A stretch of 37,469 bases of DNA from an uncultured Lachnospiraceae bacterium (GTDB lineage: Bacteria > Bacillota > Clostridia > Lachnospirales > Lachnospiraceae). Shown here one piece after another: positions 15,990 through 24,185 of the stretch (positions are counted from its first letter, which is position 1; each line of letters opens with the position of its first letter). The notes beneath the pieces are model-generated. The model was not told the DNA's origin and made no database searches. It saw only the letters and a program-made list of their open reading frames with translations. The translations under genes were made by a program, and so were the position numbers. The stretch spans positions 1 to 37,469 of the forward strand of contig CADCMM010000011.1 in NCBI GenBank assembly GCA_902802515.1, in the 5' to 3' direction.

Positions 15990-16559
15990 ATGAGTGTTTT
16001 AGATAAATTTTTAAATGCCATGAAACTGAATGATGATGACGGATTTGATGATGATGATTATCTGGACGAGGAAGAAGATTTTGAAGAAGCCCGTCCAAGA
16101 AGGCGATTCCTGCAGTCAAGAGATGATGATTTCTTAGATGATGAGGAAGAAACTGCTTCTGCTGTTGAAACAAAGCGCACAGTGGTTTCTGTCAAACCAA
16201 AAACTACTCCTGACAAATCAAAATCGTCAAAGATTTCGCCCATCCGCCCCAGAAGGACAGGGAATTCAGGTATGGAAGTTTGCGTGATCAAACCACATTC
16301 TATGGAAGATTCCAGAGAAATCACGGAAACTTTATTGGCCAACTGCACGGTGGTTCTGAATATGGAGGGCCTGGATCTGGATGTTGCCCAGAGAATCATT
16401 GATTTTGCCTCCGGTTCCTGTTATGCTATTGATGGAAATCTTCAGAAGATCAGTAATTATATCTTCATTATTACTCCTTCTTCTGTGGATATTTCCGGCG
16501 ATTTTCAGGAAATCCTCACCGGAGCATTTGATGTTCCTTCCATTGAGAAGCGTTTCTAA
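15990..16559 (+). CDS. sepF: Cell division protein SepF
   Basis: 189 residues. An N-terminal membrane-binding helix (V-L-D-K-F-L-N-A-M-K) is followed by a long acidic, then basic disordered linker (about 12-95, with D-D-D-E runs), then the SepF core (about 105-189) with V-x-x-P-x-S-x-x-D-S-R-x-I, V-V-L-N-M-E-G-L-D and the R-I-I-D-F-A-S-G block. SepF bends or bundles FtsZ filaments and ties them to the membrane. ATG 15990 is preceded by TAGGAGA with about 7-base spacing; GTG 15963 is in frame but lacks a site and breaks the membrane helix position. The linker is longer than in B. subtilis SepF (about 150 residues total). Confidence 0.95.
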   Translation: MSVLDKFLNAMKLNDDDGFDDDDYLDEEEDFEEARPRRRFLQSRDDDFLDDEEETASAVETKRTVVSVKPKTTPDKSKSSKISPIRPRRTGNSGMEVCVIKPHSMEDSREITETLLANCTVVLNMEGLDLDVAQRIIDFASGSCYAIDGNLQKISNYIFIITPSSVDISGDFQEILTGAFDVPSIEKRF

Positions 16560-16564
16560 CGGCT

Positions 16565-17323
16565 ATGACGAAAGAAGAGGAGCTGTTTCAAAGGCATCTG
16601 CTGGATCTGGGCAATATGGCATGGCAGCGCAATATTGCTGTGTTTAGCGATTTTTTGAACTTAAACCAACAGAATATATATCATGATACACTGCCAAGCC
16701 TGCCTTATGTGCAGAGCAGGGCGTACGGTGGTTATGAACACGCAGAGCGTCAGATGATTGCCTTCATTCCTGATGCTCTTTCTCTTGATGTATGTGAATT
16801 TCCCATCACCTGCCTGAAGATTTCTCCACTGAACCGAAAATTTTCAGAAGAACTGAGCCACAGGGATTATCTTGGTTCGTTGATGAATCTGGGGATTGAT
16901 CGCAGTAAGACCGGCGATATCGTCATCCAGGAGAGAGAAGCCTACCTTTTCTGTAACCTGAAAATTGCAGGCTTCCTGACATCGGAACTGACAAGAATCC
17001 GCCACACAACGGTGAGCTGTCAGCTCTGCAGTGACAATAATATCCATTATCATCCAAAACTTCAGGAACTTACCGGTACGGTAGCTTCCGTGCGGCTTGA
17101 TGCCTTGCTGTCCCTGGCATTTGGTGCCTCAAGGAGCAGCCTTATTGGTCTGATCGTGGGTGGAAAAACCTTTGTGAATGGTCGGCTGATCACAAGCAAC
17201 GGATATCATCCCCAAGAGTATGATATTATTTCTGTGAGAGGATATGGAAGATTTCAATATTGCGGCGTATTATCGTCCACAAAAAAGGGACGCTATCTGG
17301 TGAAGATACAAAAATACTTATAA
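16565..17323 (+). CDS. ylmH: YlmH-like S4-domain RNA-binding protein
   Basis: 252 residues. The C-terminal S4 domain spans about 178-240 (V-R-L-D-A-L-L-S-L-A-F-G-x-S-R-S, I-x-x-G-K-x-F-V-N-G, D-I-I-S-V-R-G-x-G-R-F). The N-terminal half resembles YlmH, with A-Y-G-G-Y-E-x-A-E-R and F-P-I-x-C-L-K-I. YlmH lies downstream of sepF in many Firmicutes and has been tied to rescue of stalled 50S-peptidyl-tRNA complexes. Starts 5 bases after sepF with no strong SD, so translation probably follows sepF. Confidence 0.9.
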   Translation: MTKEEELFQRHLLDLGNMAWQRNIAVFSDFLNLNQQNIYHDTLPSLPYVQSRAYGGYEHAERQMIAFIPDALSLDVCEFPITCLKISPLNRKFSEELSHRDYLGSLMNLGIDRSKTGDIVIQEREAYLFCNLKIAGFLTSELTRIRHTTVSCQLCSDNNIHYHPKLQELTGTVASVRLDALLSLAFGASRSSLIGLIVGGKTFVNGRLITSNGYHPQEYDIISVRGYGRFQYCGVLSSTKKGRYLVKIQKYL

Positions 17324-17342
17324 TTCTTAGGAGTAAATAATC

Positions 17343-18467
17343 ATGAGTAAAAAAACAGAGACAGATCGATGCAGATGTCTGCCGGTTAAGAAAGATCAAA
17401 ATTTTGCATATAATATTTATCTGGAGGAATCTTTTCAAAAACTTCCGGTACGTCTGAAAGAACTGAACCTGCAAAACCGTAAGGTCTGCATTGTGACTGA
17501 CAGCAATGTGGAACCCCTTTATGCAAAAGAAGTGCAGGGTCTTCTCTCTGTCTGCTGCCATGAGAGTTCAATTTATGTAATTCCTGCAGGTGAGGAACAT
17601 AAGAATCTGGATGAAATCCGGAGACTGTATGAACACCTGATCATTCACAAGCTGGATCGCCAGGATCTGCTGATTGCCCTGGGCGGAGGTGTAATCGGTG
17701 ATATGACCGGCTTTGCCGCAGCTACTTTTCTTCGGGGGATTCGGTTTGTGCAGATTCCCACTACGTTACTATCCCAGGTTGACAGCAGCATCGGCGGAAA
17801 GACCGGTGTTGATTTTAACAATTATAAAAATATGGTGGGGGCATTTCATCAGCCTTCTCTGGTGTATATGAATATAAATGCTCTGATGACTCTGTCAGAG
17901 GAGCAGTTTGCCTGCGGTATGGGAGAAATCCTCAAGCATGGATTGATCCGCAGTGCTGATTATTATGAGTGGGTCATAGATCACATGTCACAGATCCAGG
18001 AGCGGGACATAGATACTCTGTTTCGAATGGTGGAGGGAAGCTGTAAGATTAAGCGCCAAGTAGTGGAAAACGATCCCACGGAAAAAGGGGAGAGGGCTCT
18101 GCTGAATTTCGGACACACCATAGGTCATGCCATCGAAAAATTGAAGAATTTTGAGCTGCTGCACGGTCAGTGTGTAGCACTTGGATCCGTTGCGGCTGCT
18201 TATATTTCCTGGAAACGGGGGACACTATCAGAAGAAGAATTCTATGAAATAAGGGATATGAATGTAGGCTTTGATCTTCCGATTTCCTTTGACAGTCTAA
18301 GCTGTGAGGATATTGTGGCAGCGACAAAACATGATAAAAAAATGGCCAATGGACAGATACGTTATGTGCTGCTAAGGGGTATTGGAAACGCTTATATTGA
18401 CACTACTGTAACGGATGAAGAAATGCTTGCTGCCGTAGAAACTATGAATGCAGATCTCTGGAGTTGA
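17343..18467 (+). CDS. aroB: 3-dehydroquinate synthase
   Basis: 374 residues. It makes 3-dehydroquinate from DAHP, step two of the shikimate pathway, with NAD and a divalent metal. Seen: G-G-G-V-I-G-D-M-T-G-F-A-A-A-T-F-L-R-G-I (NAD site), P-T-T-L-L-S-Q-V-D-S-S-I-G-G-K-T-G-V-D, G-M-G-E-I-L-K-H-G-L-I, and the metal-site histidines in N-F-G-H-T-I-G-H-A-I-E and L-L-H-G. About 15 extra N-terminal residues precede the family's usual start; ATG 17343 follows TTAGGAGT at good spacing. No other aro gene is present; it occupies the place where divIVA often sits in related clusters. Confidence 0.97.
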   Translation: MSKKTETDRCRCLPVKKDQNFAYNIYLEESFQKLPVRLKELNLQNRKVCIVTDSNVEPLYAKEVQGLLSVCCHESSIYVIPAGEEHKNLDEIRRLYEHLIIHKLDRQDLLIALGGGVIGDMTGFAAATFLRGIRFVQIPTTLLSQVDSSIGGKTGVDFNNYKNMVGAFHQPSLVYMNINALMTLSEEQFACGMGEILKHGLIRSADYYEWVIDHMSQIQERDIDTLFRMVEGSCKIKRQVVENDPTEKGERALLNFGHTIGHAIEKLKNFELLHGQCVALGSVAAAYISWKRGTLSEEEFYEIRDMNVGFDLPISFDSLSCEDIVAATKHDKKMANGQIRYVLLRGIGNAYIDTTVTDEEMLAAVETMNADLWS

Positions 18468-18470
18468 TCT

Positions 18471-19043
18471 ATGATGCAAAATGTGACAGGAGAAAAGAAA
18501 AAATCATTAATCTTGGGAGCCGCATGTGTGATCCTGCTTTTGATGCTGGATCAGCTCACTAAGCTATGGGCCAGCCAAACGCTGCAGGCAAATGGCCCTA
18601 TAGAGTTGTTTCCCGGGGTTTTTGAATTTCATTATCTGCAAAATCAGGGTGCTGCTTTTGGCATGATGGAGAATAAACTGTGGATTTTTGTGTTCTTTGC
18701 CCTGCTGATAACCGTTTTTGTCTGGGTATTTTACATTCGTTTACCCATGCAGAAACGCTTCTTGCCTCTGCGAATCATTTGTATCGCATTGTCCGCTGGT
18801 GCATTGGGAAATATGGTGGATCGCATCTGCCATCACTATGTGATAGATTTTCTTTATTTTTCCTTTATTGATTTTCCTATTTTTAATGTGGCGGATATTT
18901 ATGTCTGTGTAAGCACCGGGATGTTTTTACTGTTGATCCTATTTTATTATAATGATGAGGATTTTAACCGCCTGCGGGGAAAAAGAGGCAGACAGGAGTA
19001 TTTGAAGGAACTCAAAGATAAAATTGAGGAAAGCAGGAGATAG
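18471..19043 (+). CDS. lspA: Lipoprotein signal peptidase (signal peptidase II)
   Basis: 190 residues, four membrane segments. The two catalytic aspartates are Asp117 in G-N-M-V-D-R-I and Asp142 in F-N-V-A-D-I; an early D-Q-x-T-K-L motif (residues 27-31) and N-x-G-A-A-F-G (58-64) are also family features. It cleaves signal peptides before the lipidated Cys. A charged tail (about 165-190) makes it longer than the usual ~160. The start could be ATG 18471 or 18474; the gap to aroB is 3 bases. Confidence 0.95.
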   Translation: MMQNVTGEKKKSLILGAACVILLLMLDQLTKLWASQTLQANGPIELFPGVFEFHYLQNQGAAFGMMENKLWIFVFFALLITVFVWVFYIRLPMQKRFLPLRIICIALSAGALGNMVDRICHHYVIDFLYFSFIDFPIFNVADIYVCVSTGMFLLLILFYYNDEDFNRLRGKRGRQEYLKELKDKIEESRR

Positions 19044-19084
19044 TTGGGAAAACTGACAGTTAAAGAAAGAGGGGAGGGAAGAGT

Positions 19085-19990
19085 ATGCTGCTTCAGGTAA
19101 GTGACACAGATCAGGGCACACGAATTGACCGTTATCTGGCAGAGCAGCTAACGGATATTTCCCGCTCTTATTTACAAAAACTGATCGGAGACGGACAAGT
19201 CACTGTAAACAGGACAGGATCTGTCAAAGCGAATTATAAAGTCTGTGCAGGGGATCAGATTAAAATAGAGATACCGGTGGCAGTGGAACCGGAAATTATG
19301 GCGGAGGATATTCCGCTGGATATTCTGTATGAGGATCAGGATCTCCTGGTAGTCAATAAACCAAAGGGAATGGTGGTACACCCCTGCCCGGGACATTACA
19401 GCCATACGCTGGTGAATGCCCTGATGTATCATTGCAGAGAAGATCTTTCCGGCATTAACGGCGTGATGCGCCCAGGTATCGTACATCGTATCGATCAGGA
19501 TACTACTGGTTCTCTTCTGGTATGTAAAAATGATTATGCTCACAATTTTCTGGCACAGCAGTTAAAGATTCATTCTATCACCAGAAAGTATCGGGCTATC
19601 GTACATGGAAACCTGAAAGTGGATACTGGTACCATAAACTCCCCCATCGGGCGGCATCCGGTGGATCGCAAGAAGATGGCTGTTAACCACAAAAATGGAA
19701 AAGAAGCAGTGACTCATTACCGGGTGCTGGAACGCTTCGGCAGCTATACTTATGTGGAATGCCAACTGGAAACCGGGCGCACTCATCAGATCCGCGTTCA
19801 TATGAGCAGTATCGGTCATCCCCTTCTGGGGGATGCACTGTACGGTCCGGCGAAATGCCCCATCCCCCACCTTCAAGGACAGACACTGCACGCTATGGTA
19901 CTTGGATTTGTCCATCCGGTCACAAAGGAATATATGGAGTTTACCGCTCCGTTGCCGGAGTATTTTGAGATGCTGCTGAAAAGGCTGTGA
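19085..19990 (+). CDS. rluD: RluA/RluD-family 23S rRNA pseudouridine synthase
   Basis: 301 residues. An N-terminal S4 domain (about 10-75: R-I-D-R-Y-L-A-E-Q-L, V-T-V-N, Y-K-V-x-x-G-D-Q-I) is followed by the RluA catalytic domain with V-V-N-K-P-K-G-M-V-V-H-P and R-P-G-I-V-H-R-I-D-Q-D-T-T-G, whose Asp is the nucleophile, plus L-E-T-G-R-T-H-Q-I-R-V-H. The motif reads H-R-I-D-Q-D-T-T-G where H-R-L-D-K-D-T-S-G is usual, a mild variation. Position after lspA is conserved in Firmicutes. Exact target uridines cannot be told. Its 3' end overlaps the convergent thiolase gene by 50 bases. Confidence 0.93.
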   Translation: MLLQVSDTDQGTRIDRYLAEQLTDISRSYLQKLIGDGQVTVNRTGSVKANYKVCAGDQIKIEIPVAVEPEIMAEDIPLDILYEDQDLLVVNKPKGMVVHPCPGHYSHTLVNALMYHCREDLSGINGVMRPGIVHRIDQDTTGSLLVCKNDYAHNFLAQQLKIHSITRKYRAIVHGNLKVDTGTINSPIGRHPVDRKKMAVNHKNGKEAVTHYRVLERFGSYTYVECQLETGRTHQIRVHMSSIGHPLLGDALYGPAKCPIPHLQGQTLHAMVLGFVHPVTKEYMEFTAPLPEYFEMLLKRL

Positions 19991-20720
19991 ATTTACGGAT
20001 ATTTCGCTCTGGCCAGCCCTGTATATCTGCGGACAATATGGCTGCGAACATGCGTTCTTTTACTCCGGGATTTTCCCGGTTGAGCCGTGCCAGCAGTTCC
20101 TTGACATATTGGCGCTTTGTAAAACCATCTGCAGGACAGGGACTTTTGACAATAGGCAAATAATACTTATTTTTAAAACCGATCACATCTACCTCGTCCA
20201 CAAAAATCATAGGCCGGATCACCGTGAGATCTGTGCGGTCCAGATAAGTCCGGGGAGAGAAAGAATAGAAACGCCCCTCATAGATGAGAGAGAGCAGCAT
20301 GGTCTCAATCACATCATCCTTATGGTGAGCGTAGGCAATCTTGTTGCAGGCAAGTTCCTTTGCTTTTTCATTGAAAGCGCCCTTGCGCATTTTCGCACAG
20401 AGAGAGCATGGATTAGTCTCTTTGCGGTCTTGGAAGATAATTTGTCCGATCTGGGTATCCACCACAGTGTAAGGTACCTCCAGGTCTTCGCAGAGGGCTC
20501 TTATCGGCTTCAGATCGAATTCGGGGAAGCCCAATGAGACTGTGATCGCCTGTAGCTCAAAATGCTTCGGATAGAAGCGTCTGAGGCCGCCTAGAGCATA
20601 GAGCAGTGTGAGGCTGTCCTTTCCTCCGGAGATTCCAAGAGCGATCCTGTCTCCTTCTTCGATCAGCTGATATTCGTCGATGGCCTTGCGGACAAGGCTC
20701 ATTAGTTTTTGCAGTTTCAT
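19941..20720 (-). CDS. TtcA-like tRNA 2-thiolation PP-loop ATPase
   Basis: 259 residues. PP-loop S-G-G-K-D-S near residues 31-36, then the family's C-x-x-C (N-P-C-S-L-C) and a third Cys in S-P-C-P-A-D-G, matching the three ligands of the [4Fe-4S] cluster in TtcA. TtcA adenylates C32 of tRNA and inserts sulfur. The start is ATG 20720 because AAAGGAG lies 8 bases upstream; GTG 20729 abuts the SD. The last ~16 codons lie inside the convergent rluD 3' end. Confidence 0.9.
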   Translation of the reverse strand: MKLQKLMSLVRKAIDEYQLIEEGDRIALGISGGKDSLTLLYALGGLRRFYPKHFELQAITVSLGFPEFDLKPIRALCEDLEVPYTVVDTQIGQIIFQDRKETNPCSLCAKMRKGAFNEKAKELACNKIAYAHHKDDVIETMLLSLIYEGRFYSFSPRTYLDRTDLTVIRPMIFVDEVDVIGFKNKYYLPIVKSPCPADGFTKRQYVKELLARLNRENPGVKERMFAAILSADIQGWPERNIRKFTAFSAASQNTPATER

Positions 20721-20736
20721 ATGTACCACTCCTTTA

Positions 20737-20781
20737 TAGCATTAACGCTAATATTTTACAGTCATTAATACTAAATTGCAA
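20737..20781 (-). promoter_or_regulatory. Predicted ttcA-like gene promoter with adjacent near-palindrome
   Basis: On the - strand: TTGCAA (20776-20781), 17 bases, TAAAAT (20753-20758). Just downstream, at the probable start point, lies TAGCATTAACGCTA (20737-20750), palindromic except for one central pair, so a regulator could bind there. Confidence 0.5.
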
Positions 20782-20840
20782 GAATGGATACTTACTTGCA
20801 GATAATTATTGCACTAATATCGTTTTGCGGGAGAAAATTT

Positions 20841-21428
20841 ATGGTTACAAAAGAGAATGTTCTTATGTTTTTTGTTCTGAGCATAAGCGGATGGGTATGG
20901 GAAGTGGTTTTGCATTTTCTCCGGTATGGAGAATTGATAAACCGGGGCGTACTCCATGGCCCGTGGCTCCCAATTTATGGAAGCGGCGGAATTTTAATTC
21001 TCTTATTATTAAATAAGCTGCGCAAATACCCAATAGCGGAATTTGCCGGTATCATAGTTATATGCGGCATTGTTGAGTATCTTACCTCATGGGCATTAGA
21101 GATGCTGCACCATGGGCAGAGATGGTGGGATTATACAGGATATTTTCTCAACTTAAATGGAAGGATATGCGCGGAAAGTTTATTGATCTTCGGCATGGGT
21201 GGGATGATATTTGTCTATGTAGTTGAACCGATACTCGATAAATATCTGAATAATATCCGGCATACATGGATGATGTTGCTGTGTACGGTGCTGTCACTAT
21301 TGTTTGTTATTGACATTGCTTATTCGATAAAGCATCCAAATACCGGTGACGGAATTTCGACCTACACCGAAGAAACAAGACAACGGGAGAGTGAAATCAA
21401 TGAAATTTGTAGTACAGCGTGTACATAA
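20841..21428 (+). CDS. Putative ABC-transporter type IV membrane protein (CmpB-like)
   Basis: 195 residues with five hydrophobic segments and the signature of this family: S-G-W-V-W-E (about residue 15), [17 protein letters not shown] (about 35-50) and [19 protein letters not shown] (about 105-125). Despite the family name, no transport function is established. ATG 20841 has GGGAG at 20829-20833; an in-frame ATG at 20784 has no site. Its last 29 bases overlap dtd in another frame, implying an operon. Confidence 0.85.
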   Translation: MVTKENVLMFFVLSISGWVWEVVLHFLRYGELINRGVLHGPWLPIYGSGGILILLLLNKLRKYPIAEFAGIIVICGIVEYLTSWALEMLHHGQRWWDYTGYFLNLNGRICAESLLIFGMGGMIFVYVVEPILDKYLNNIRHTWMMLLCTVLSLLFVIDIAYSIKHPNTGDGISTYTEETRQRESEINEICSTACT

Positions 21429-21849
21429 AGCCAGTGTAACCGTAGATGGAAAAAACGTAGGCTCTATCGGACAGGGCTATTTGGTTTTGATCGGTATGGG
21501 GCAAGACGATACGAAGGAAATCGCCGATTTTTATATAAAGAAAATGATCGGCCTGCGGATCTTTGAGGATGAAAACGGAAAGACCAACCTGTCCCTGAAA
21601 GATGTGGACGGACAGCTCCTGCTGGTGTCTCAGTTTACCCTTTACGCGAACTGCCGAAAAGGAAATCGCCCCAGTTTTATCGAAGCTTGCGCCCCGGCTC
21701 AGGCGGAAGCACTGTATGATTATATCGTAGAAGAGTGCAGAAAGCAGGTACCTGTGGTGCAGACCGGTATCTTCGGCGCTGATATGCAGGTTGAGCTGAC
21801 AAACAACGGGCCGTTTACCATCATCCTGGATGAAAATCTGAGGGGATAA
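21400..21849 (+). CDS. dtd: D-aminoacyl-tRNA deacylase
   Basis: 149 residues, the normal DTD length. Both active-site motifs are present: S-Q-F-T-L (about residues 77-81) and N-N-G-P-F-T (about 135-140), whose Gly-Pro enforces chirality. It removes D-amino acids, and glycine mischarged on tRNA-Ala, from tRNA. ATG 21400 follows GGGAGAG at about 10 bases; an in-frame ATG at 21346 lies in the previous gene. It ends 1 base before the end of the convergent recombinase gene. Confidence 0.96.
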   Translation: MKFVVQRVHKASVTVDGKNVGSIGQGYLVLIGMGQDDTKEIADFYIKKMIGLRIFEDENGKTNLSLKDVDGQLLLVSQFTLYANCRKGNRPSFIEACAPAQAEALYDYIVEECRKQVPVVQTGIFGADMQVELTNNGPFTIILDENLRG

Positions 21850-21850
21850 T

Positions 21851-22939
21851 TTATGGTTCCCTGAGTTTTACAGCTCTGGCGGCCTGGCGTCTGCGATTGT
21901 CATCCATAGCGGCGTAATGCTTTTTCGTGGTATTTACGTCCTTGTGACCCAGTACATCCGCCACCAGATAGATATCCCCGGTTTCCCGGTAGAGAGAGGT
22001 ACCGTAGGTGCTGCGAAGCTTATGAGGGGTAATTTTCTTTGTGGTCGTGACCTCCCTGGCATATTTTTTTACCATATTTTCTACGGCCTGTACACCGATC
22101 CTGCGGCGCTGGGTGGAGTAGAACAGAGCGTTCTCATGACCCGCCAAAGGCGTAATGCCTTCCCGCTCATCCATATAATTTCTTAAAGCGTTTTCCACTT
22201 CATTACCAAAGTAGACGATCATCTCAGATCCGCCTTTTCGAATAACTTTGATTCCGTTATTTTTAAAATCCACATCCTGTACGTCCAGGCCCACACACTC
22301 AGAAACGCGGATTCCGGTGCCAAGCAGCAAGGTAACGATAGCCAGATCCCGCAATTTGGTCTTTTCATAGTACATTTTTTTCTGTCCGGTCAGCTGATCG
22401 CCGCCGTGTTCAATATAGTCCAGCAAAGCTGCCGTTTCATCGTCATCCAAACGTATGATCGCTTTATCATGGAGTTTTGGCATATCCACCAGCAATGTAG
22501 GATTTTTCTCGATCATCTGATGTTTGTAAAAATAAGCGTAAAAGCTGCGAAGCGCAGACATTTTTCGTTTTAATCCACGTTCGCCGTTGGTGATCTGCGC
22601 GTCGCGCACAGCGCCGGCCATAGATTTATCTATTTCATATACCTTCAGATATTCCTGGTATTCCTCAATGTCAATGGCATCCAGTTGATCCAGGATATCT
22701 ACCTTTAACTCTGTGATTTCCTTGTTTTTAAACAGTGGATTTGATTCCTGCAGATAACGGAAAAAGGTACGGATATCATATGCATAGGAAATCCGGGTTT
22801 TTGTTGAGGTAGTTGGTTCAATAGCACGGAAATAACCTTTGGCAAAACCAGGAAGTGTTTTTAATACTTCACGAAGCTGAAGGGTATTTTGAATGTCCAT
22901 CTGTTCGTGATAAGTAGCATTTTTGACAGTTGTTTCCAT
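21851..22939 (-). CDS. Tyrosine recombinase (XerC/XerD-like)
   Basis: 362 residues with a full catalytic set: R211 (T-G-I-R-V-S-E), K235, H306-x-x-R309 (P-H-K-L-R-S-T), H332 (L-G-H-K) and Y342 (K-K-H-Y-A-A-M). The N-terminal ~155 residues are a SAM-like core-binding domain, somewhat longer than XerC/D (about 300 residues in total). It is not next to phage or conjugation genes, so a chromosomal role (dimer resolution or a local switch) is likelier than phage integration. Its promoter lies at 23057-23086; the SD is weak (AAAGG, about 12 bases from ATG). Confidence 0.9.
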   Translation of the reverse strand: METTVKNATYHEQMDIQNTLQLREVLKTLPGFAKGYFRAIEPTTSTKTRISYAYDIRTFFRYLQESNPLFKNKEITELKVDILDQLDAIDIEEYQEYLKVYEIDKSMAGAVRDAQITNGERGLKRKMSALRSFYAYFYKHQMIEKNPTLLVDMPKLHDKAIIRLDDDETAALLDYIEHGGDQLTGQKKMYYEKTKLRDLAIVTLLLGTGIRVSECVGLDVQDVDFKNNGIKVIRKGGSEMIVYFGNEVENALRNYMDEREGITPLAGHENALFYSTQRRRIGVQAVENMVKKYAREVTTTKKITPHKLRSTYGTSLYRETGDIYLVADVLGHKDVNTTKKHYAAMDDNRRRQAARAVKLREP

Positions 22940-23056
22940 ATATTAATTCTTAACCTTTCTAATTTCAAAGCAATCGAAATATACGATATCCATGAGAATT
23001 TGATCTTAATCTATTTGAAAAACATGTGTTTTGCGTATAGATATATGTATATTCCT

Positions 23057-23086
23057 ACTATAGCATTATTTTCGTATCCCTGTCAA
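23057..23086 (-). promoter_or_regulatory. Predicted promoter of the tyrosine recombinase gene
   Basis: On the - strand: perfect TTGACA (23081-23086), 18 bases, extended -10 TGC-TATAGT (23057-23062). The -10 is part of the 15-base sequence at 23048-23062 that recurs reversed at the pot promoter. The leader to the start codon is about 110 bases. Confidence 0.7.
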
Positions 23087-23159
23087 GTTCTTTCTCTTTT
23101 CTCAAAAAACTTCTCTAATACTTAAGAAGTCAACTATGCACGATTTTTGCAGCATTAAT

Positions 23160-23208
23160 TAAGGGGCTTCTGCAAGATTCGGACGAATCGTTTTACAAAA
23201 GCCCCTTA
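23160..23208. terminator. Long hairpin, possible terminator of the lipocalin-like gene
   Basis: Outer arms TAAGGGGCTT and AAGCCCCTTA enclose an inner perfect GATTCG/CGAATC hairpin (23176-23189). It lies about 80 bases past the stop of the - strand gene at 23287. Neither side has a good T run, so it may be a weak terminator or an element scar. It belongs to the 347-base gap 22940-23286, which otherwise holds only the recombinase promoter and the short repeat at 23131. Confidence 0.45.
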
Positions 23209-23286
23209 GTTGAAATCTGCTAATTAAATTTTACAAACAGTACTTCATTACTTATTGGAAATTTCTGCCTGCGCATAAAATTAAAA

Positions 23287-24105
23287 TTACTCGGCACGCA
23301 CATAGATCATATACATGGAATTAAGATCAAATTCATAATCATCTTCAGACTCCGACTCAGCCTCGGTTTCAGACTCGATCTCGGTTTCCTCTTCCTCCTC
23401 GGCAGGAGCTGTATAGCCATCGCTCATGGTACCGTCCTCATGCAGCTGAAGCTTCAGGGAAGTATACTGGGTATCTTCTGACGCCTCTACCGTCAGGACG
23501 CCGTCTTCGAATACTCCGTCCACTGTAAAATCGGTAGATACCACGCCGGTCTCCTCATCGCCGCTGTCCATCTCAGAGTGATACGTAATCTTTCCGTCTT
23601 CAATGGAAATTTCGGTAACTGACTCACCGAACATGTTTGCCGGAAGCGTCATGCCGCTCATAAAAATGGAATCCAGTTTCCAGGTTCCATTGAAGTCCTC
23701 AAGAGCTGCATCGGTGATCAGCGGGGATTCTTCCTTTGCCTCCGGTTTTTCTCGGCTAAACTCCATAATCGTGGGATCCTCGCCATCTGTTGGGGTCAGA
23801 ACCAGAATACCATCCTCCAGTGTTACCGTCAGTTCGCCGTCAGCGTCGAGCGTCCATCCTTCCTCTGTTTCGCTCCAGGTGCCTTCTGTGACTTCTCCCA
23901 TAGAATCTACCTGAGCGGTTCCATCTTCATTTAATGTAAGTGTAATCTCCATTCCGAACGCGGAAGGATCATATTCCTGATCTTCCACTTTCATCAGATG
24001 CAAGTACCAATCTCCGGAAATATCCTCCGCAGCCATACCAGATCCGGCGAAGGCGATGCTTCCCATCAATGCGCCTGCCAATAATCCAACTAGTTTTTTC
24101 TTCAT
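23287..24105 (-). CDS. Secreted protein with two lipocalin-like units
   Basis: 272 residues with a clear signal peptide (K-K-K, hydrophobic core, cleavage near G-M-A-A/E-D). Two similar beta units follow: G-D-W-Y-L-x-x-x-K-V near residue 31 and G-T-W-K-L-D-S-I near residue 140. Each is followed by a size/volume phrase (Y-D-P-S-A-F-G-M, L-P-A-N-M-F-G), then I-T-L-T-L-N-E-D-G-type strands. This is the small lipocalin-like layout seen in secreted clostridial proteins; ligand unknown. The region about 230-255 is a Glu/Ser run. SD GAGGAGG is strong. Overall very acidic, no lipobox. Confidence 0.8.
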   Translation of the reverse strand: MKKKLVGLLAGALMGSIAFAGSGMAAEDISGDWYLHLMKVEDQEYDPSAFGMEITLTLNEDGTAQVDSMGEVTEGTWSETEEGWTLDADGELTVTLEDGILVLTPTDGEDPTIMEFSREKPEAKEESPLITDAALEDFNGTWKLDSIFMSGMTLPANMFGESVTEISIEDGKITYHSEMDSGDEETGVVSTDFTVDGVFEDGVLTVEASEDTQYTSLKLQLHEDGTMSDGYTAPAEEEEETEIESETEAESESEDDYEFDLNSMYMIYVRAE

Positions 24106-24148
24106 TGTTTTTCCTCCTCATTTTCGCTTTACTTTTTACTGCGACTTT

Positions 24149-24177
24149 ATTATAACGTATATTTTTATTCTCGGCAA
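24149..24177 (-). promoter_or_regulatory. Predicted promoter of the lipocalin-like gene
   Basis: On the - strand: TTGCCG (24172-24177), 17 bases, perfect TATAAT (24149-24154), giving a leader of about 35 bases. The gene is therefore probably transcribed separately from the DUF3298 gene that ends at 24186. Confidence 0.6.
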
Positions 24178-24185
24178 TACGTTAT

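Noticed and set aside
21851..22939. Prophage or integrative element marked by the tyrosine recombinase
   Set aside because: No phage, relaxase or excision genes, no tRNA or direct-repeat attachment sites nearby.
23160..23208. Possible riboswitch or T-box leader
   Set aside because: The hairpin follows rather than precedes a gene on its strand and carries no conserved riboswitch core that I can recognise.
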